The notes under the pieces were generated by a model. The model made no database searches and had not been told where the DNA came from. It was given only the letters and a program-made list of their open reading frames with translations. 64,000 bases of DNA from Nocardiopsis sp. FR4. Its GTDB lineage: Bacteria; Actinomycetota; Actinomycetes; Streptosporangiales; Streptosporangiaceae. This document shows, piece after piece, positions 52,039 through 59,629 of the stretch. How positions within the stretch are numbered: position 1 is the stretch's first letter; each line of letters opens with the position of its first letter. The position numbers were made by a program, and so were the translations under genes. Location of the stretch: NCBI RefSeq assembly GCF_009830945.1, contig NZ_VWVV01000004.1:62001-126000 (forward strand). The letters run 5' to 3'.

Positions 52039-53439
52039 TTATCCGGTCGTGTCCTGGCCGCGCACCGCGGAACGGAAGGCGCCGAACCCCGCGGCCGGGG
52101 TGGCCGGGCCGCTCCGGGTGGGGGCGGGGTCGGTGCTCCGGGAGGCGGTGAGGGTCTGGCCTCGGCGGCGCTGGGGCAGTCCGTTGGTGTCCGTGGGGGC
52201 GGCGCCCCCGGCGGGGGCGGCCGGGGGCGGGGCGTTGGGAGCGGGGCGTCGGCTTCCGTCGGGGGCGGGTGCCGGGGAGGCGGGATCGGGGGAGGCGGCG
52301 GGGGCCGCGGGCTCGGCAACGGCGTCGGGGGCGCCGGGCGCGGGGAGGGGCTTGATGAGCTTCTGCGGCAGGAGGAGCACCACCGCGGTACCGCCGCGGG
52401 AGGAGGAGCGGAAGGCCACCGACAGGCCGTAGCGGCGGGCGATCTGCCCGACCACGGACAGGCCCAGGCGCGTGCCGGAGATGGCGGCCAGGTCCAGGCC
52501 GTTCTCGACGGTGCGGCGGGCCCGGCGCAGGGCCTCCTCCCCCATGACCAGGCCGCCGTCCTCGACCATGACCGCGATCCCGGCCTGGACCTCCTCCACG
52601 TGCACGTGCACCTCGGACGTGGGCGGGGAGAACTTGGCGGCGTTGTCGAGGATCTCGGCCAGGGCGTGGATGACGCCCTCGGCGGCGAATCCGGCGACCG
52701 CCTGGGTGGAGGCGTTGTGGACGCGCACGCGCTGGTAGGCGCCGATCCTGGCCATGGCGCCGCGCACGACGCTCTCCATACCGATCGCCCGGCCCCAGCG
52801 GCGTCCGGAGCGGGCTCCGGTGAGGACGGCGATGCTGTCGGCGATGCGCCCGGCCTGGGCGGTGCTGTGGTCCAGGTGCATGAGGTCGCCCAGGACGTCG
52901 GTGCCCGCCTCTCCGTCGCCGTGGCGCTCCTGCATCCGGCGCAGGTCGGCGAGCATGGTGGTGGTCAGGGCCTGGACGCGTCCGGCGGCGGTGGCGCAGG
53001 CGACCATGGCGGCCGAGCGGCGGCGTTCGGCCGCGGCGATCTCGGTGGCCGCGGCCCGCAGGAGGGCGCGGGCACCGTGGTCGGCGGGCGGGGGCAGGCG
53101 GCGCAGGGCGGTGTCGGCGGAGTCGCCCTCGCGCAGGTGCCCGGCCAGGCGGGGCAGGTGCTCCTCGGCCAGGGCGACGGTGTCGGCGCGCAGGGCGTCG
53201 AGGCGGGCGCCCAGCTCGCGGGCCCGGCCGTCGCGGCGGTTGAGCGCCAGGGCCAGGGCCGCCAGCAGCAGGAGCGGGACGGCGGAGGCGGCCAGCAGGG
53301 GCAGGGCGCGGGCACCGGGCGCGAGCCAGGGGGTCAGGGCCCACAGGGGCAGCGCCGCCAGCGGCAGGAGGAGCCAGCGCGGCGCGGCCAGCCACGACGG
53401 CAAGGCCGCGCGGAGGCGGGGGGTGTTCCAAGCAGTCAT
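52039..53439 (-). CDS. cvnA: Conservon histidine-kinase-like sensor CvnA
   Basis: A 466-aa membrane sensor. Residues 20-65 hold two hydrophobic segments, with a coiled-coil-like helical region after them. A HATPase module follows: N-box LAEILDNAAKFSPP near 265, EDGGLVM near 294 and G-box GTRLGLSVVGQIARRYGL near 322. The dimerisation helix has HLDHSTAQAGRIAD where histidine kinases carry the phospho-acceptor; as in other CvnA proteins, it is not certain that it phosphorylates. The tail (about 365-466) is Pro/Ala-rich and disordered. The ATG at 53439 has GGAG upstream. First gene of the operon. Confidence 0.88.
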   Translation of the reverse strand: MTAWNTPRLRAALPSWLAAPRWLLLPLAALPLWALTPWLAPGARALPLLAASAVPLLLLAALALALNRRDGRARELGARLDALRADTVALAEEHLPRLAGHLREGDSADTALRRLPPPADHGARALLRAAATEIAAAERRRSAAMVACATAAGRVQALTTTMLADLRRMQERHGDGEAGTDVLGDLMHLDHSTAQAGRIADSIAVLTGARSGRRWGRAIGMESVVRGAMARIGAYQRVRVHNASTQAVAGFAAEGVIHALAEILDNAAKFSPPTSEVHVHVEEVQAGIAVMVEDGGLVMGEEALRRARRTVENGLDLAAISGTRLGLSVVGQIARRYGLSVAFRSSSRGGTAVVLLLPQKLIKPLPAPGAPDAVAEPAAPAASPDPASPAPAPDGSRRPAPNAPPPAAPAGGAAPTDTNGLPQRRRGQTLTASRSTDPAPTRSGPATPAAGFGAFRSAVRGQDTTG

Positions 53440-53552
53440 CGGGCTCCACGTCCAGCCGCGTCGTTACTCCTGGTCCTCCACGGGAGGAGCGCGCCGAAGA
53501 GGGGGTTTCCCCGCGCACCGGGGTCACCGAAAAGGAAGCGCACAATGGACGC

Positions 53553-53683
53553 GACTCGCACTTTTCAGCGCACAGCGAGTCAACATACACCAGATCTAAC
53601 AAACGGTCATGTCCGGATAATCACCGTTTTATGGCGAGCACGAAAGAGCAACGAAACACCTTGCGCGCAAGGGCTTCCGGACA
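53553..53683. promoter_or_regulatory. A+T-richer region upstream of the conservon with three dyads
   Basis: GACTCGC (53553-53559) / GCGAGTC (53575-53581), the perfect 14-bp palindrome CCTTGCGCGCAAGG (53659-53672), and TGTCCGGA (53610-53617) / TCCGGACA (53676-53683) lie within 131 bases in an A+T-richer stretch. They may be regulator sites for cvnA, but no clear -35/-10 pair was found. Confidence 0.3.
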
Positions 53684-53702
53684 CCGACACCGGAGAGTGA
53701 CA

Positions 53703-53843
53703 ATGGACTTTCGGAAACTCGCCAGAAATTCCCGGCTCCCATTGTCGCGACCACGGGGAATTCCGGCCCCGAACTGCGGGAACGGCACCCCCGTGAACCC
53801 CGGCCGCACACGCGAACGCGGAGCGTGGCGGAACGCAGTGTGA
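53703..53843 (+). CDS. Possible 46-aa protein
   Basis: The ATG at 53703 has GGAG seven bases upstream and opens 46 codons (DFRKLARNSRLPLSRPRG at the start), basic and without a signal peptide or known motif. Composition is not clearly coding. From here to 54314 I see no other supportable gene. Confidence 0.25.
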   Translation: MDFRKLARNSRLPLSRPRGIPAPNCGNGTPVNPGRTRERGAWRNAV

Positions 53844-54314
53844 CGGCGGCGCCCCAGGCGGGGCGGACCCCACGCCGCCGCCCGGAGGGAGCCCCCGGCA
53901 CCCCGGTGCGCCCGCGCCGTCACGCACCGGAGTCAGCACAGTTCCCGGAGGGCGCGAAAAAGGTACCGAATCCCTCCGCCCCCACGCGCCGCAGAACCGC
54001 ACACGGAGCACCAAAGGGGACGCCAGGCGCATCCATTCCGTTAGAGTGACAAAAACACGAAAGAAGATCCCACCGAACACCAGGCCCCGGAAACGCGTCC
54101 GACCCCCTTCCCCGATGTCCCGGGAGAAGCCGAACGGCGAGGAACCCGACATAGACGGATGTTTTCTTACCTCCGCGACTGGAATACGGACACACCCGAA
54201 AAGGGCGGTCGGAAGCGCCCCAGGTCAGGTGTGCCAGACTCGGCGCACCGGACGGCGGTCCGGAAGGCACGGGGGTGGCCCCGGGGCCCGGGAGGTTCGA
54301 CCCCGGGCGCGCGG

Positions 54315-54340
54315 GGAATCTTGACGTGGACCGACGCGTT
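54315..54340 (+). promoter_or_regulatory. Sigma-R-type promoter of rbpA
   Basis: GGAAT (54315-54319), exactly 18 bases, then GTT (54338-54340), which matches the GGAAT-N18-GTT consensus of the disulphide-stress sigma factor SigR. rbpA is a known SigR target in Streptomyces coelicolor. It lies 42 bases before the rbpA start. Confidence 0.75.
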
Positions 54341-54382
54341 ACACCCCGCGAGACCGCACGAGCGCCTGGAGGCACCCACACG

Positions 54383-54766
54383 ATGGCCGAGCGAGCACTT
54401 CGCGGCACCCGGCTCGGGGCGACGAGCTACGAGAACGACCGCAACACCGACCTGGCCCCGCGGCAGGAGGTCACCTACGACTGCACCCGCGGCCACCGCT
54501 TCTCGGTCACCTTCGCGACCGAGGCCGAAATCCCCGTGGAGTGGGAGTGCCGCTTCTGCGGCGACCGCGCGCTGCGCCGGGACGGCAGCGGTGAGGAGCC
54601 CAAGACCGCCAAGCCGGTGCGCACCCACTGGGACATGCTGCTGGAGCGCCGGAGCATGGAGGACCTGGAAGAGGTCCTCGCCGAACGCCTGGCCCTGCTG
54701 CGGGCGCGCCGCCGCGAGGAGGCGGCCAAGGTGGAGGAGCTCGCCAAGCAGCGGCAGAGCGCCTGA
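54383..54766 (+). CDS. rbpA: RNA polymerase-binding protein RbpA
   Basis: A 127-aa actinobacterial RbpA that binds RNA polymerase and group 1/2 sigma factors and stabilises open complexes. Features: N-terminal tail RGTRLGATSYENDR, the zinc-site region YDCTRGHRFSVTF...ECRFCG (Cys/His ligands near residues 34-62), basic linker KPVRTHWDML, and sigma-interacting helix LERRSMEDLEEVLAERL. The ATG at 54383 follows GGAGG by 10 bases. It is monocistronic, with a SigR-type promoter upstream and a strong terminator downstream. Confidence 0.95.
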   Translation: MAERALRGTRLGATSYENDRNTDLAPRQEVTYDCTRGHRFSVTFATEAEIPVEWECRFCGDRALRRDGSGEEPKTAKPVRTHWDMLLERRSMEDLEEVLAERLALLRARRREEAAKVEELAKQRQSA

Positions 54767-54774
54767 CCATCCCG

Positions 54775-54828
54775 CGGCACGGCGACGGGGGCGGTGGACC
54801 AGTGTCCACCGCCCCCGTCGCCGTGCCG
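54775..54828. terminator. 25-bp-stem hairpin between rbpA and the HAD gene
   Basis: A perfect 25-base inverted repeat (left arm 54775-54799, right arm 54804-54828) with loop CAGT. It serves the convergent genes on both sides; no U-tract. Confidence 0.8.
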
Positions 54829-54854
54829 GGCCGCGCCGCCCCGGACCGTTCCGG

Positions 54855-55679
54855 TCAGTCCTGCCCGAAGGGGTCGCGGGTGGCCCCCACCAGGTCCTTG
54901 ACCGACTCGATCACCCGCGTGGGCCGGTAGGGGAACTGCTCGGCGGTGTCGCGCCCGGAGATCCCCGAGAGCACCAGGACGGTCTGCAGGCCCGCCTCCA
55001 GCCCGCTGAGCACGTCGGTGTCCATGCGGTCGCCGACCATGAGGGTGTTCTCCGAGTGCGCGCCGATCCGGCGCAGCGCCGAGCGCATCATCAGGGGGTT
55101 GGGCTTGCCCACGAAGTAGGGGCGGCGCCCGGTCGCCTTCTCGATCAGCGCGGCCACCGCGCCCGTGGCGGGCAGCGGACCCTCGGCGCTGGGCCCGGTC
55201 TCGTCGGGGTTGGTGGCGATGAAGCGGGCCCCGTCGCGCACCAGGCGGATCGCCCGGGTGATGGCCTCGAAGCTGTAGGTGCGGGTCTCCCCGAGCACGA
55301 CGTAGTCCGGGTTGCGCTCGGTCATCACGTAGCCGACGTTGTGCAGGGCGGTGGTCAGCCCGGACTCGCCGACGACGTAGGCCGAGCCGCCGGGGCGCTG
55401 GGTCTGGAGGAACTGGGCGGTGGCCAGCGCGGAGGTCCAGATGGACTCCTCGGGGATGTCCAGCCCCGTGTTGAGCAAGCGCGCGCGCAGATCGCGCGGG
55501 GTGTAGATGGAGTTGTTGGTCAACACCATGAACGGGATCCCGTTCTCGCGCAGCTCCGCGACGAGCGCGTCGGCGCCGGGGATGAGGTGCTCCTCGCGTA
55601 CGAGGACGCCGTCCATGTCGAAAAGGTAGTTCCACTGGTTGCTCACGTGCCCCATTGTGCCGTCAGCGGCGACGGGCAC
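54855..55679 (-). CDS. NagD-like HAD-IIA family phosphatase
   Basis: A 274-aa HAD-superfamily hydrolase with motif I FDMDGVLV near residue 20, LTNNS motif II near 53, KPNPLMM (Lys of motif III) near 193 and GDRMDTDV motif IV near 217, plus a C2-type cap between them. NagD-type enzymes dephosphorylate small phosphate esters or nucleotides; the substrate is unknown. Three starts are possible: GTG at 55679 with TAGGA upstream (chosen), ATG at 55655 and GTG at 55646. Confidence 0.85.
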   Translation of the reverse strand: MPVAADGTMGHVSNQWNYLFDMDGVLVREEHLIPGADALVAELRENGIPFMVLTNNSIYTPRDLRARLLNTGLDIPEESIWTSALATAQFLQTQRPGGSAYVVGESGLTTALHNVGYVMTERNPDYVVLGETRTYSFEAITRAIRLVRDGARFIATNPDETGPSAEGPLPATGAVAALIEKATGRRPYFVGKPNPLMMRSALRRIGAHSENTLMVGDRMDTDVLSGLEAGLQTVLVLSGISGRDTAEQFPYRPTRVIESVKDLVGATRDPFGQD

Positions 55680-55725
55680 GCCATTCCTACCTTCCGGTAG
55701 TTGAGACTCCTCACACCGGGGGCGC

Positions 55726-56529
55726 TCAGATCGGCGGCCAGGGGACGGCGGGCCAGTCCGGCGCCGGGTAGGGGTGGATGCCGTGTTCCAGGAGCAGGTC
55801 CACCCGGTTGCGCACCGCGTAGGCCTCGGGGCCGGTCAGGTGCGCGGCCAGGGTGCGCGCGAGAGCGCTGGCCGGGTCCAGGAGCTGCTCGCGCAGGCGG
55901 ACCAGCCCCTCCAGGGCCTCGGCGGGCAGCGGCTGCCCCTGCCACTGCCACAGCACGGTGCGCAGCTTGTACTCCTCGGCGAAGGAGACGCCGTGGTCGC
56001 AGCCGTAGAGGTGCCCGCCCGGCGTGGGCAGCAGGTGGCCGATCTTGCGGTCGGAGTTGTTGATCACCGCGTCGAAGACCGCCATGCGACGCAGGGCGGG
56101 GTCGTCGGTGCGCCGGGACAGCGCGACCAGGTCCACGGTGGTGTCGCCGTGCACCCACAGCTGCGCCATGCCCTCGCCGAAGGGGCCGTCGCGGTGCACG
56201 GTCGGCGGCACGACCGCCCAGCCCAGGGCCTCCGAGACCGCGTGGGCGCTCACCTCGCGCCCGGCCAGGGTCCCGTCGGGGAAGTCCCACAGCGGGCGCT
56301 CCCCCGCCACCGGCTTGTACACGCAGGCGGCCGAGCGCACCCCGTCGGAGACGGTGCAGTACAGGGTGGCGTTGGAGGCCGAGGTCAGCCGCCCCTCGAC
56401 GGTCAGGTCGCCGGTGCGCAGCAGTTCCAGCCCCGCCCGCGGGTCCAGGCCGTCGAAGGCGTCGGCGGTGTCCTCCGTGCCCGGCCCCCCGGGGTGCGCG
56501 CGCGGCTCGCGGGCGGTGTCCTCGTCCAC
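55726..56529 (-). CDS. SCO1664 family protein
   Basis: A 267-aa protein of the actinobacterial SCO1664/TIGR03843 family, with a phosphoinositide-kinase-like fold. Visible signatures: [18 protein letters not shown] near residue 70, [16 protein letters not shown] near 151 and [15 protein letters not shown] near 175. The role is undetermined. It follows DUF3090 by 5 bases. The pair, with the histidine phosphatase, is conserved next to mycothiol genes in many actinobacteria; here the mycothiol gene itself is not seen within this window. The GTG at 56529 is used. Confidence 0.88.
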   Translation of the reverse strand: MDEDTAREPRAHPGGPGTEDTADAFDGLDPRAGLELLRTGDLTVEGRLTSASNATLYCTVSDGVRSAACVYKPVAGERPLWDFPDGTLAGREVSAHAVSEALGWAVVPPTVHRDGPFGEGMAQLWVHGDTTVDLVALSRRTDDPALRRMAVFDAVINNSDRKIGHLLPTPGGHLYGCDHGVSFAEEYKLRTVLWQWQGQPLPAEALEGLVRLREQLLDPASALARTLAAHLTGPEAYAVRNRVDLLLEHGIHPYPAPDWPAVPWPPI

Positions 56530-56534
56530 GGATC

Positions 56535-57116
56535 TCAGACCAGGCGGTCGGGACGGTAGCCGTTCTGGCGGGGGCACACGTGACCGGTGGGGTCCAGCGG
56601 GCGGCCGCACAGCGGGCAGTCCGGACGTCCGGCGGCCACGACCTTCAGGGCGCGCCCGGCGAAGGCGCGGGCCGCCCCGGGGGTCAGGTAGACGCGCAGC
56701 ACGTCGCGGTGGGCGGGGGCCTCCTCGGCGAAGACCTCCAGCTCCTCCTCCTCGTCCTCGACCAGCTCCTCGCCCGCGGTCTCGTCGATCTCCTGCGCCT
56801 CGATGATGACGCGGGCCGCCTCGGCGTCCCAGGCCAGGGCGAGCGTGCCCACCCGGAAGTCCTGCTCGATGGGCTGTTCCAGCGGCCCCTCGTCCTCGGG
56901 CTGGTCGAGGTCGTCGGTCGGGGGTCCGAAGCGCCGGTGCACCTCTTCCAACAGTTCCTCGATGCGGGTGGCCAGCGCCTCGACCTGAGCCTTCTCCAGC
57001 ACCACGCTGGTGATGCGCCCCTCGCCCACGGCTTGGAGGAAGAAGGTGCGCTCTCCCGGCTGGCCCACGGTCCCGGCGATGAACCGCTCCGGCGGATTGA
57101 ACTGAAAGACGGGCAT
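56535..57116 (-). CDS. DUF3090 family protein
   Basis: A 193-aa DUF3090 protein, starting PVFQFNPPERFIAGTVGQPG. It has an acidic segment EDEEEELEVF near residue 120 and a C-terminal zinc-ribbon CPLCGRPLDPTGHVCPRQNG near 168. Function unknown, but it is almost always paired with the SCO1664 gene that follows. The ATG is at 57116. Confidence 0.9.
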   Translation of the reverse strand: MPVFQFNPPERFIAGTVGQPGERTFFLQAVGEGRITSVVLEKAQVEALATRIEELLEEVHRRFGPPTDDLDQPEDEGPLEQPIEQDFRVGTLALAWDAEAARVIIEAQEIDETAGEELVEDEEEELEVFAEEAPAHRDVLRVYLTPGAARAFAGRALKVVAAGRPDCPLCGRPLDPTGHVCPRQNGYRPDRLV

Positions 57117-57211
57117 GCAAAGAACCTTACGGGATCCGGCGGGCCCGGCGCCAAACCCGCCGGGCGCGCTGGCGGGCCCCGTCCGCCCGGCCGCGGCACC
57201 GCACGCGGAGA

Positions 57212-57242
57212 TTGACGTCAACCATGGTTGAGGTTGTTGTCT
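57212..57242 (+). promoter_or_regulatory. MerR-like promoter/operator of the SnoaL gene
   Basis: TTGACG (57212-57217) is followed immediately by the perfect 14-bp palindrome TCAACCATGGTTGA (57218-57231) and a weak -10 TTGTCT (57237-57242) at the long 19-base spacing typical of MerR-activated promoters. No merR gene is nearby. Confidence 0.5.
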
Positions 57243-57286
57243 GGTACCGGCAGGACGCACTCCCCTCCACACATCCGAGGAGCACC

Positions 57287-57676
57287 ATGGCCGAGACCGC
57301 GCACCCCGAGATCCACGCCCTCGTCCGGAGCCTCGAGGACGCCTTCAACGACCACGACCCCGTCGCCCTGGGCGGCCACTTCGCACCCGACGCGCTGTGG
57401 ACCAACGCCGCCGGAAGACGGATCCGGGGCCGGGAGGCCTTCGTCGCCTTCGGCAGGGAGGTCGCGCCGCGGCTGGCCGACGCCTACGCGCGCTACGAGG
57501 TGGTCGACGCCCTGGAGGTCCGCCCGGACGTGGTCGCCGTCCACGTGGCGCAGACCCCCGTGGACGCCGGCGGCGAGGTGACGGCGGCGCCGCGCGCCAG
57601 CGCGGTCTACGTCTTCGCCCGGGGCGAGCGGGGGTGGGAGATCGTCGTGGGCCAGAACACCGTCGTGGCGGGATGA
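57287..57676 (+). CDS. SnoaL-fold (SgcJ/EcaC-type) protein
   Basis: A 129-aa NTF2-like protein. ALVRSLEDAFNDHD at residues 11-24, LGGHFAPDALWTNAAGRRIRG and YVFARGERGWEIVVGQNT match the SgcJ/EcaC/SnoaL-like group, a cone fold often used for small hydrophobic substrates or stress-linked redox chemistry. The ATG at 57287 has GAGGAG upstream. It is read between the DUF3090 gene and the phosphatase gene, which face left, so it interrupts a usually compact set. Confidence 0.75.
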   Translation: MAETAHPEIHALVRSLEDAFNDHDPVALGGHFAPDALWTNAAGRRIRGREAFVAFGREVAPRLADAYARYEVVDALEVRPDVVAVHVAQTPVDAGGEVTAAPRASAVYVFARGERGWEIVVGQNTVVAG

Positions 57677-57680
57677 CCGC

Positions 57681-57707
57681 GCCCCCGCCGCGCCCCTCAG
57701 CGGGGGC
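57681..57707. terminator. Hairpin between convergent genes
   Basis: GCCCCCGC (57681-57688) pairs with GCGGGGGC (57700-57707) around an 11-base loop. It lies just after the SnoaL stop and over the end of the phosphatase gene. Confidence 0.4.
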
Positions 57708-58488
57708 CGGCCGCCGGTTCGGCGCTGCCCGCGCCGCCGCCGACCGCCGCGTCCCCGCGGGCCTCGGCCGCGGTGGGCAGGCTGGCGGACAGGCTCTCCC
57801 CGGTGTCGTTGAGCTTGTTGAGGAAGGGACGGGTGCGCGTGTAGGTGATGGAGGTCGCCGAACACGGGTCCACGCGCAGCCGCTGGAAGAGGTCCAGGTG
57901 CATCCCGAGGGCGTCGGCCACGATCGCCTTGATGATGTCCCCGTGGCTGCACACCACGTACACGGGCGGGGCGGCCGGAGGCCCCTCCGGATGAGCCCCC
58001 GGCGCGGACGGCGCCAGGAGCAGACGGCGGTTCCAGTCGCGGACCGCCTCCACCGCGCGGGCGGAGGCCGCGGCCAGCGCCTCGCCCCCGGGGAAGCGGA
58101 CGGCGCTGGGGTGGTCCTGCACCACCCGCCAGAGCGGGTCGTCCGAGAGCTCGGCCAGGCCGCGCCCGGTCCAGGAGCCGTAGTCGCACTCCAGGAAGCG
58201 CTCGTCGCTGGTGACGGGCACGCCGAGCCGTTCGGCGATCGCCCCGGCGGTCTCCTGGCAGCGTTCGAGCGGGCTGGAGACCAGGGCCGCCGGGCGCAGC
58301 CCGTCCAGACGGGCGGCCAGGTCGGCCGCCTGGGCGCGGCCGGTGTCGTTGAGGTGGAGCCCCTCGGCCCGCCCCGCCAGGCGGGGGCCCGTGGCGTCGG
58401 TCATCCCGTGCCGGACGAGGACGAGGGTGACGGTCGCGGGCCGGGTGTCCCGGGGTGCTGGGTCCTGGGGTGTTGAGGGTGTCGCCAT
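57697..58488 (-). CDS. Histidine phosphatase (MSMEG_4193-like)
   Basis: A 263-aa phosphoglycerate-mutase-fold phosphatase with catalytic LVRHGMTDATG near residue 24 (RHG), SSPLERCQETA near 70, acid ECDYGSWTG near 99 and SHGDIIKAIVADALGMH near 181. It belongs to the actinobacterial MSMEG_4193-type group found with DUF3090 and SCO1664. The substrate is unknown. The ATG at 58488 is chosen. The C-terminal 40 residues are Ala/Gly-rich. Confidence 0.85.
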   Translation of the reverse strand: MATPSTPQDPAPRDTRPATVTLVLVRHGMTDATGPRLAGRAEGLHLNDTGRAQAADLAARLDGLRPAALVSSPLERCQETAGAIAERLGVPVTSDERFLECDYGSWTGRGLAELSDDPLWRVVQDHPSAVRFPGGEALAAASARAVEAVRDWNRRLLLAPSAPGAHPEGPPAAPPVYVVCSHGDIIKAIVADALGMHLDLFQRLRVDPCSATSITYTRTRPFLNKLNDTGESLSASLPTAAEARGDAAVGGGAGSAEPAAGPR

Positions 58489-58671
58489 GGGCACCAGGGT
58501 AGGCCCGCGCCGCACGGGGCGGGCGGGAAGGCGGGCGACCGGGTACACCCGGCCCCGGGCGACCGCCGCCCCACGCCGCCAGGACGTCGGCGCCGGTCAG
58601 AGCGCTGCCGGAGGCGCGCGCGGCGGCCGTACCCCGGGACCGCGTCGGACGGACACGGTACTCTCCGCCGC

Positions 58672-59625
58672 ATGGAACAGCGACAGGTGGGCAGATCAGG
58701 GCTCTGGGTGTCTCGTACCGCTCTCGGCACGATGACCTGGGGCAAGGACACCTCCGAGGAGGAGGCCGGGCAGCAGCTCACCGCGTTCGTCGACGCGGGC
58801 GGCACGCTGGTGGACACCGCCGACATCTACACCGGCGGCCAGAGCGAGCGGATCCTGGGGCGGCTGCTGCGCTCCTCGGTGCGCCGCGAGGACGTGGTGG
58901 TGGCCACCAAGACCGGCCACACCCCCGAGGGCTACCGGCCGGTGGACGCCTCCCGGCGGCACCTGCTGGCCTCCCTGGACTCCTCGCTGCGGCGCCTGCA
59001 GACCGACCACGTGGACCTGTGGCAGCTGCACGTGTACGACCCCGGCACCCCGCCCGAGGAGTCGCTGGCCGCGATGGAGGCGGCCGTGGCCGCGGGCAAG
59101 GCCCGCTACGTGGGCACCGGCAACCTGGAGGCCTGGCAGTTCGCCGCCCTGGCCACCTGGCAGCGCGCCCGGCCCGGACACGTGCCCCTGATCAGCGCGG
59201 GCGCCGAGTACTCCCTGCTCAACCGCGACGCCGACCACGGGCTGCGGCCCGCCGCCGCGGCGGCCGGGGCGCACGTGATCGCGTGGGCCCCGCTCGGCCG
59301 GGGGGTGCTCACCGCCAAGTACCGGGGCGGCACACCGCCGGACTCGCGCGGCGCCTTCCCCCACATGGCCTCCTACGTGGAGCCCTACCTGGACGACCGC
59401 AGCCGCCGGGTGGTGGAGTCGGTGTGCACCGCGGCCGAGGGCCTGGGCGTGTCCCCCCTGGCCGTGGCCCTGAGCTGGGCCCGCGACCAGGAGGGCGTGG
59501 CCGCCGCGGTGGTGGGGCCGCGCACCCTGCCGCAGCTGGAGGAGATCCTGCGCGTGGAGAGCGTGGAGCTGCCGCCCAAGATCCGCGACGCCCTGGACGA
59601 CGCCACCGCGCGCGGCGGGCGCTGA
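58672..59625 (+). CDS. Aldo/keto reductase
   Basis: A 317-aa NADPH-dependent aldo/keto reductase. The catalytic tetrad is visible as DTADIY (Asp and Tyr, about residues 48-54), VATKTG (Lys near 83) and WQLHVYD (His near 122). The cofactor region near GPRTLPQLEEIL at the C-terminus is typical. The physiological substrate is unknown. It is monocistronic and ends 4 bases before the stop of the convergent fusion gene. Confidence 0.88.
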   Translation: MEQRQVGRSGLWVSRTALGTMTWGKDTSEEEAGQQLTAFVDAGGTLVDTADIYTGGQSERILGRLLRSSVRREDVVVATKTGHTPEGYRPVDASRRHLLASLDSSLRRLQTDHVDLWQLHVYDPGTPPEESLAAMEAAVAAGKARYVGTGNLEAWQFAALATWQRARPGHVPLISAGAEYSLLNRDADHGLRPAAAAAGAHVIAWAPLGRGVLTAKYRGGTPPDSRGAFPHMASYVEPYLDDRSRRVVESVCTAAEGLGVSPLAVALSWARDQEGVAAAVVGPRTLPQLEEILRVESVELPPKIRDALDDATARGGR

Positions 59626-59629
59626 CCCC

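Noticed and set aside
53607..54152. Minus-strand 181-codon frame upstream of the conservon
   Set aside because: No ribosome site, biased composition, and it overlaps the dyad-rich regulatory region; no family resemblance.
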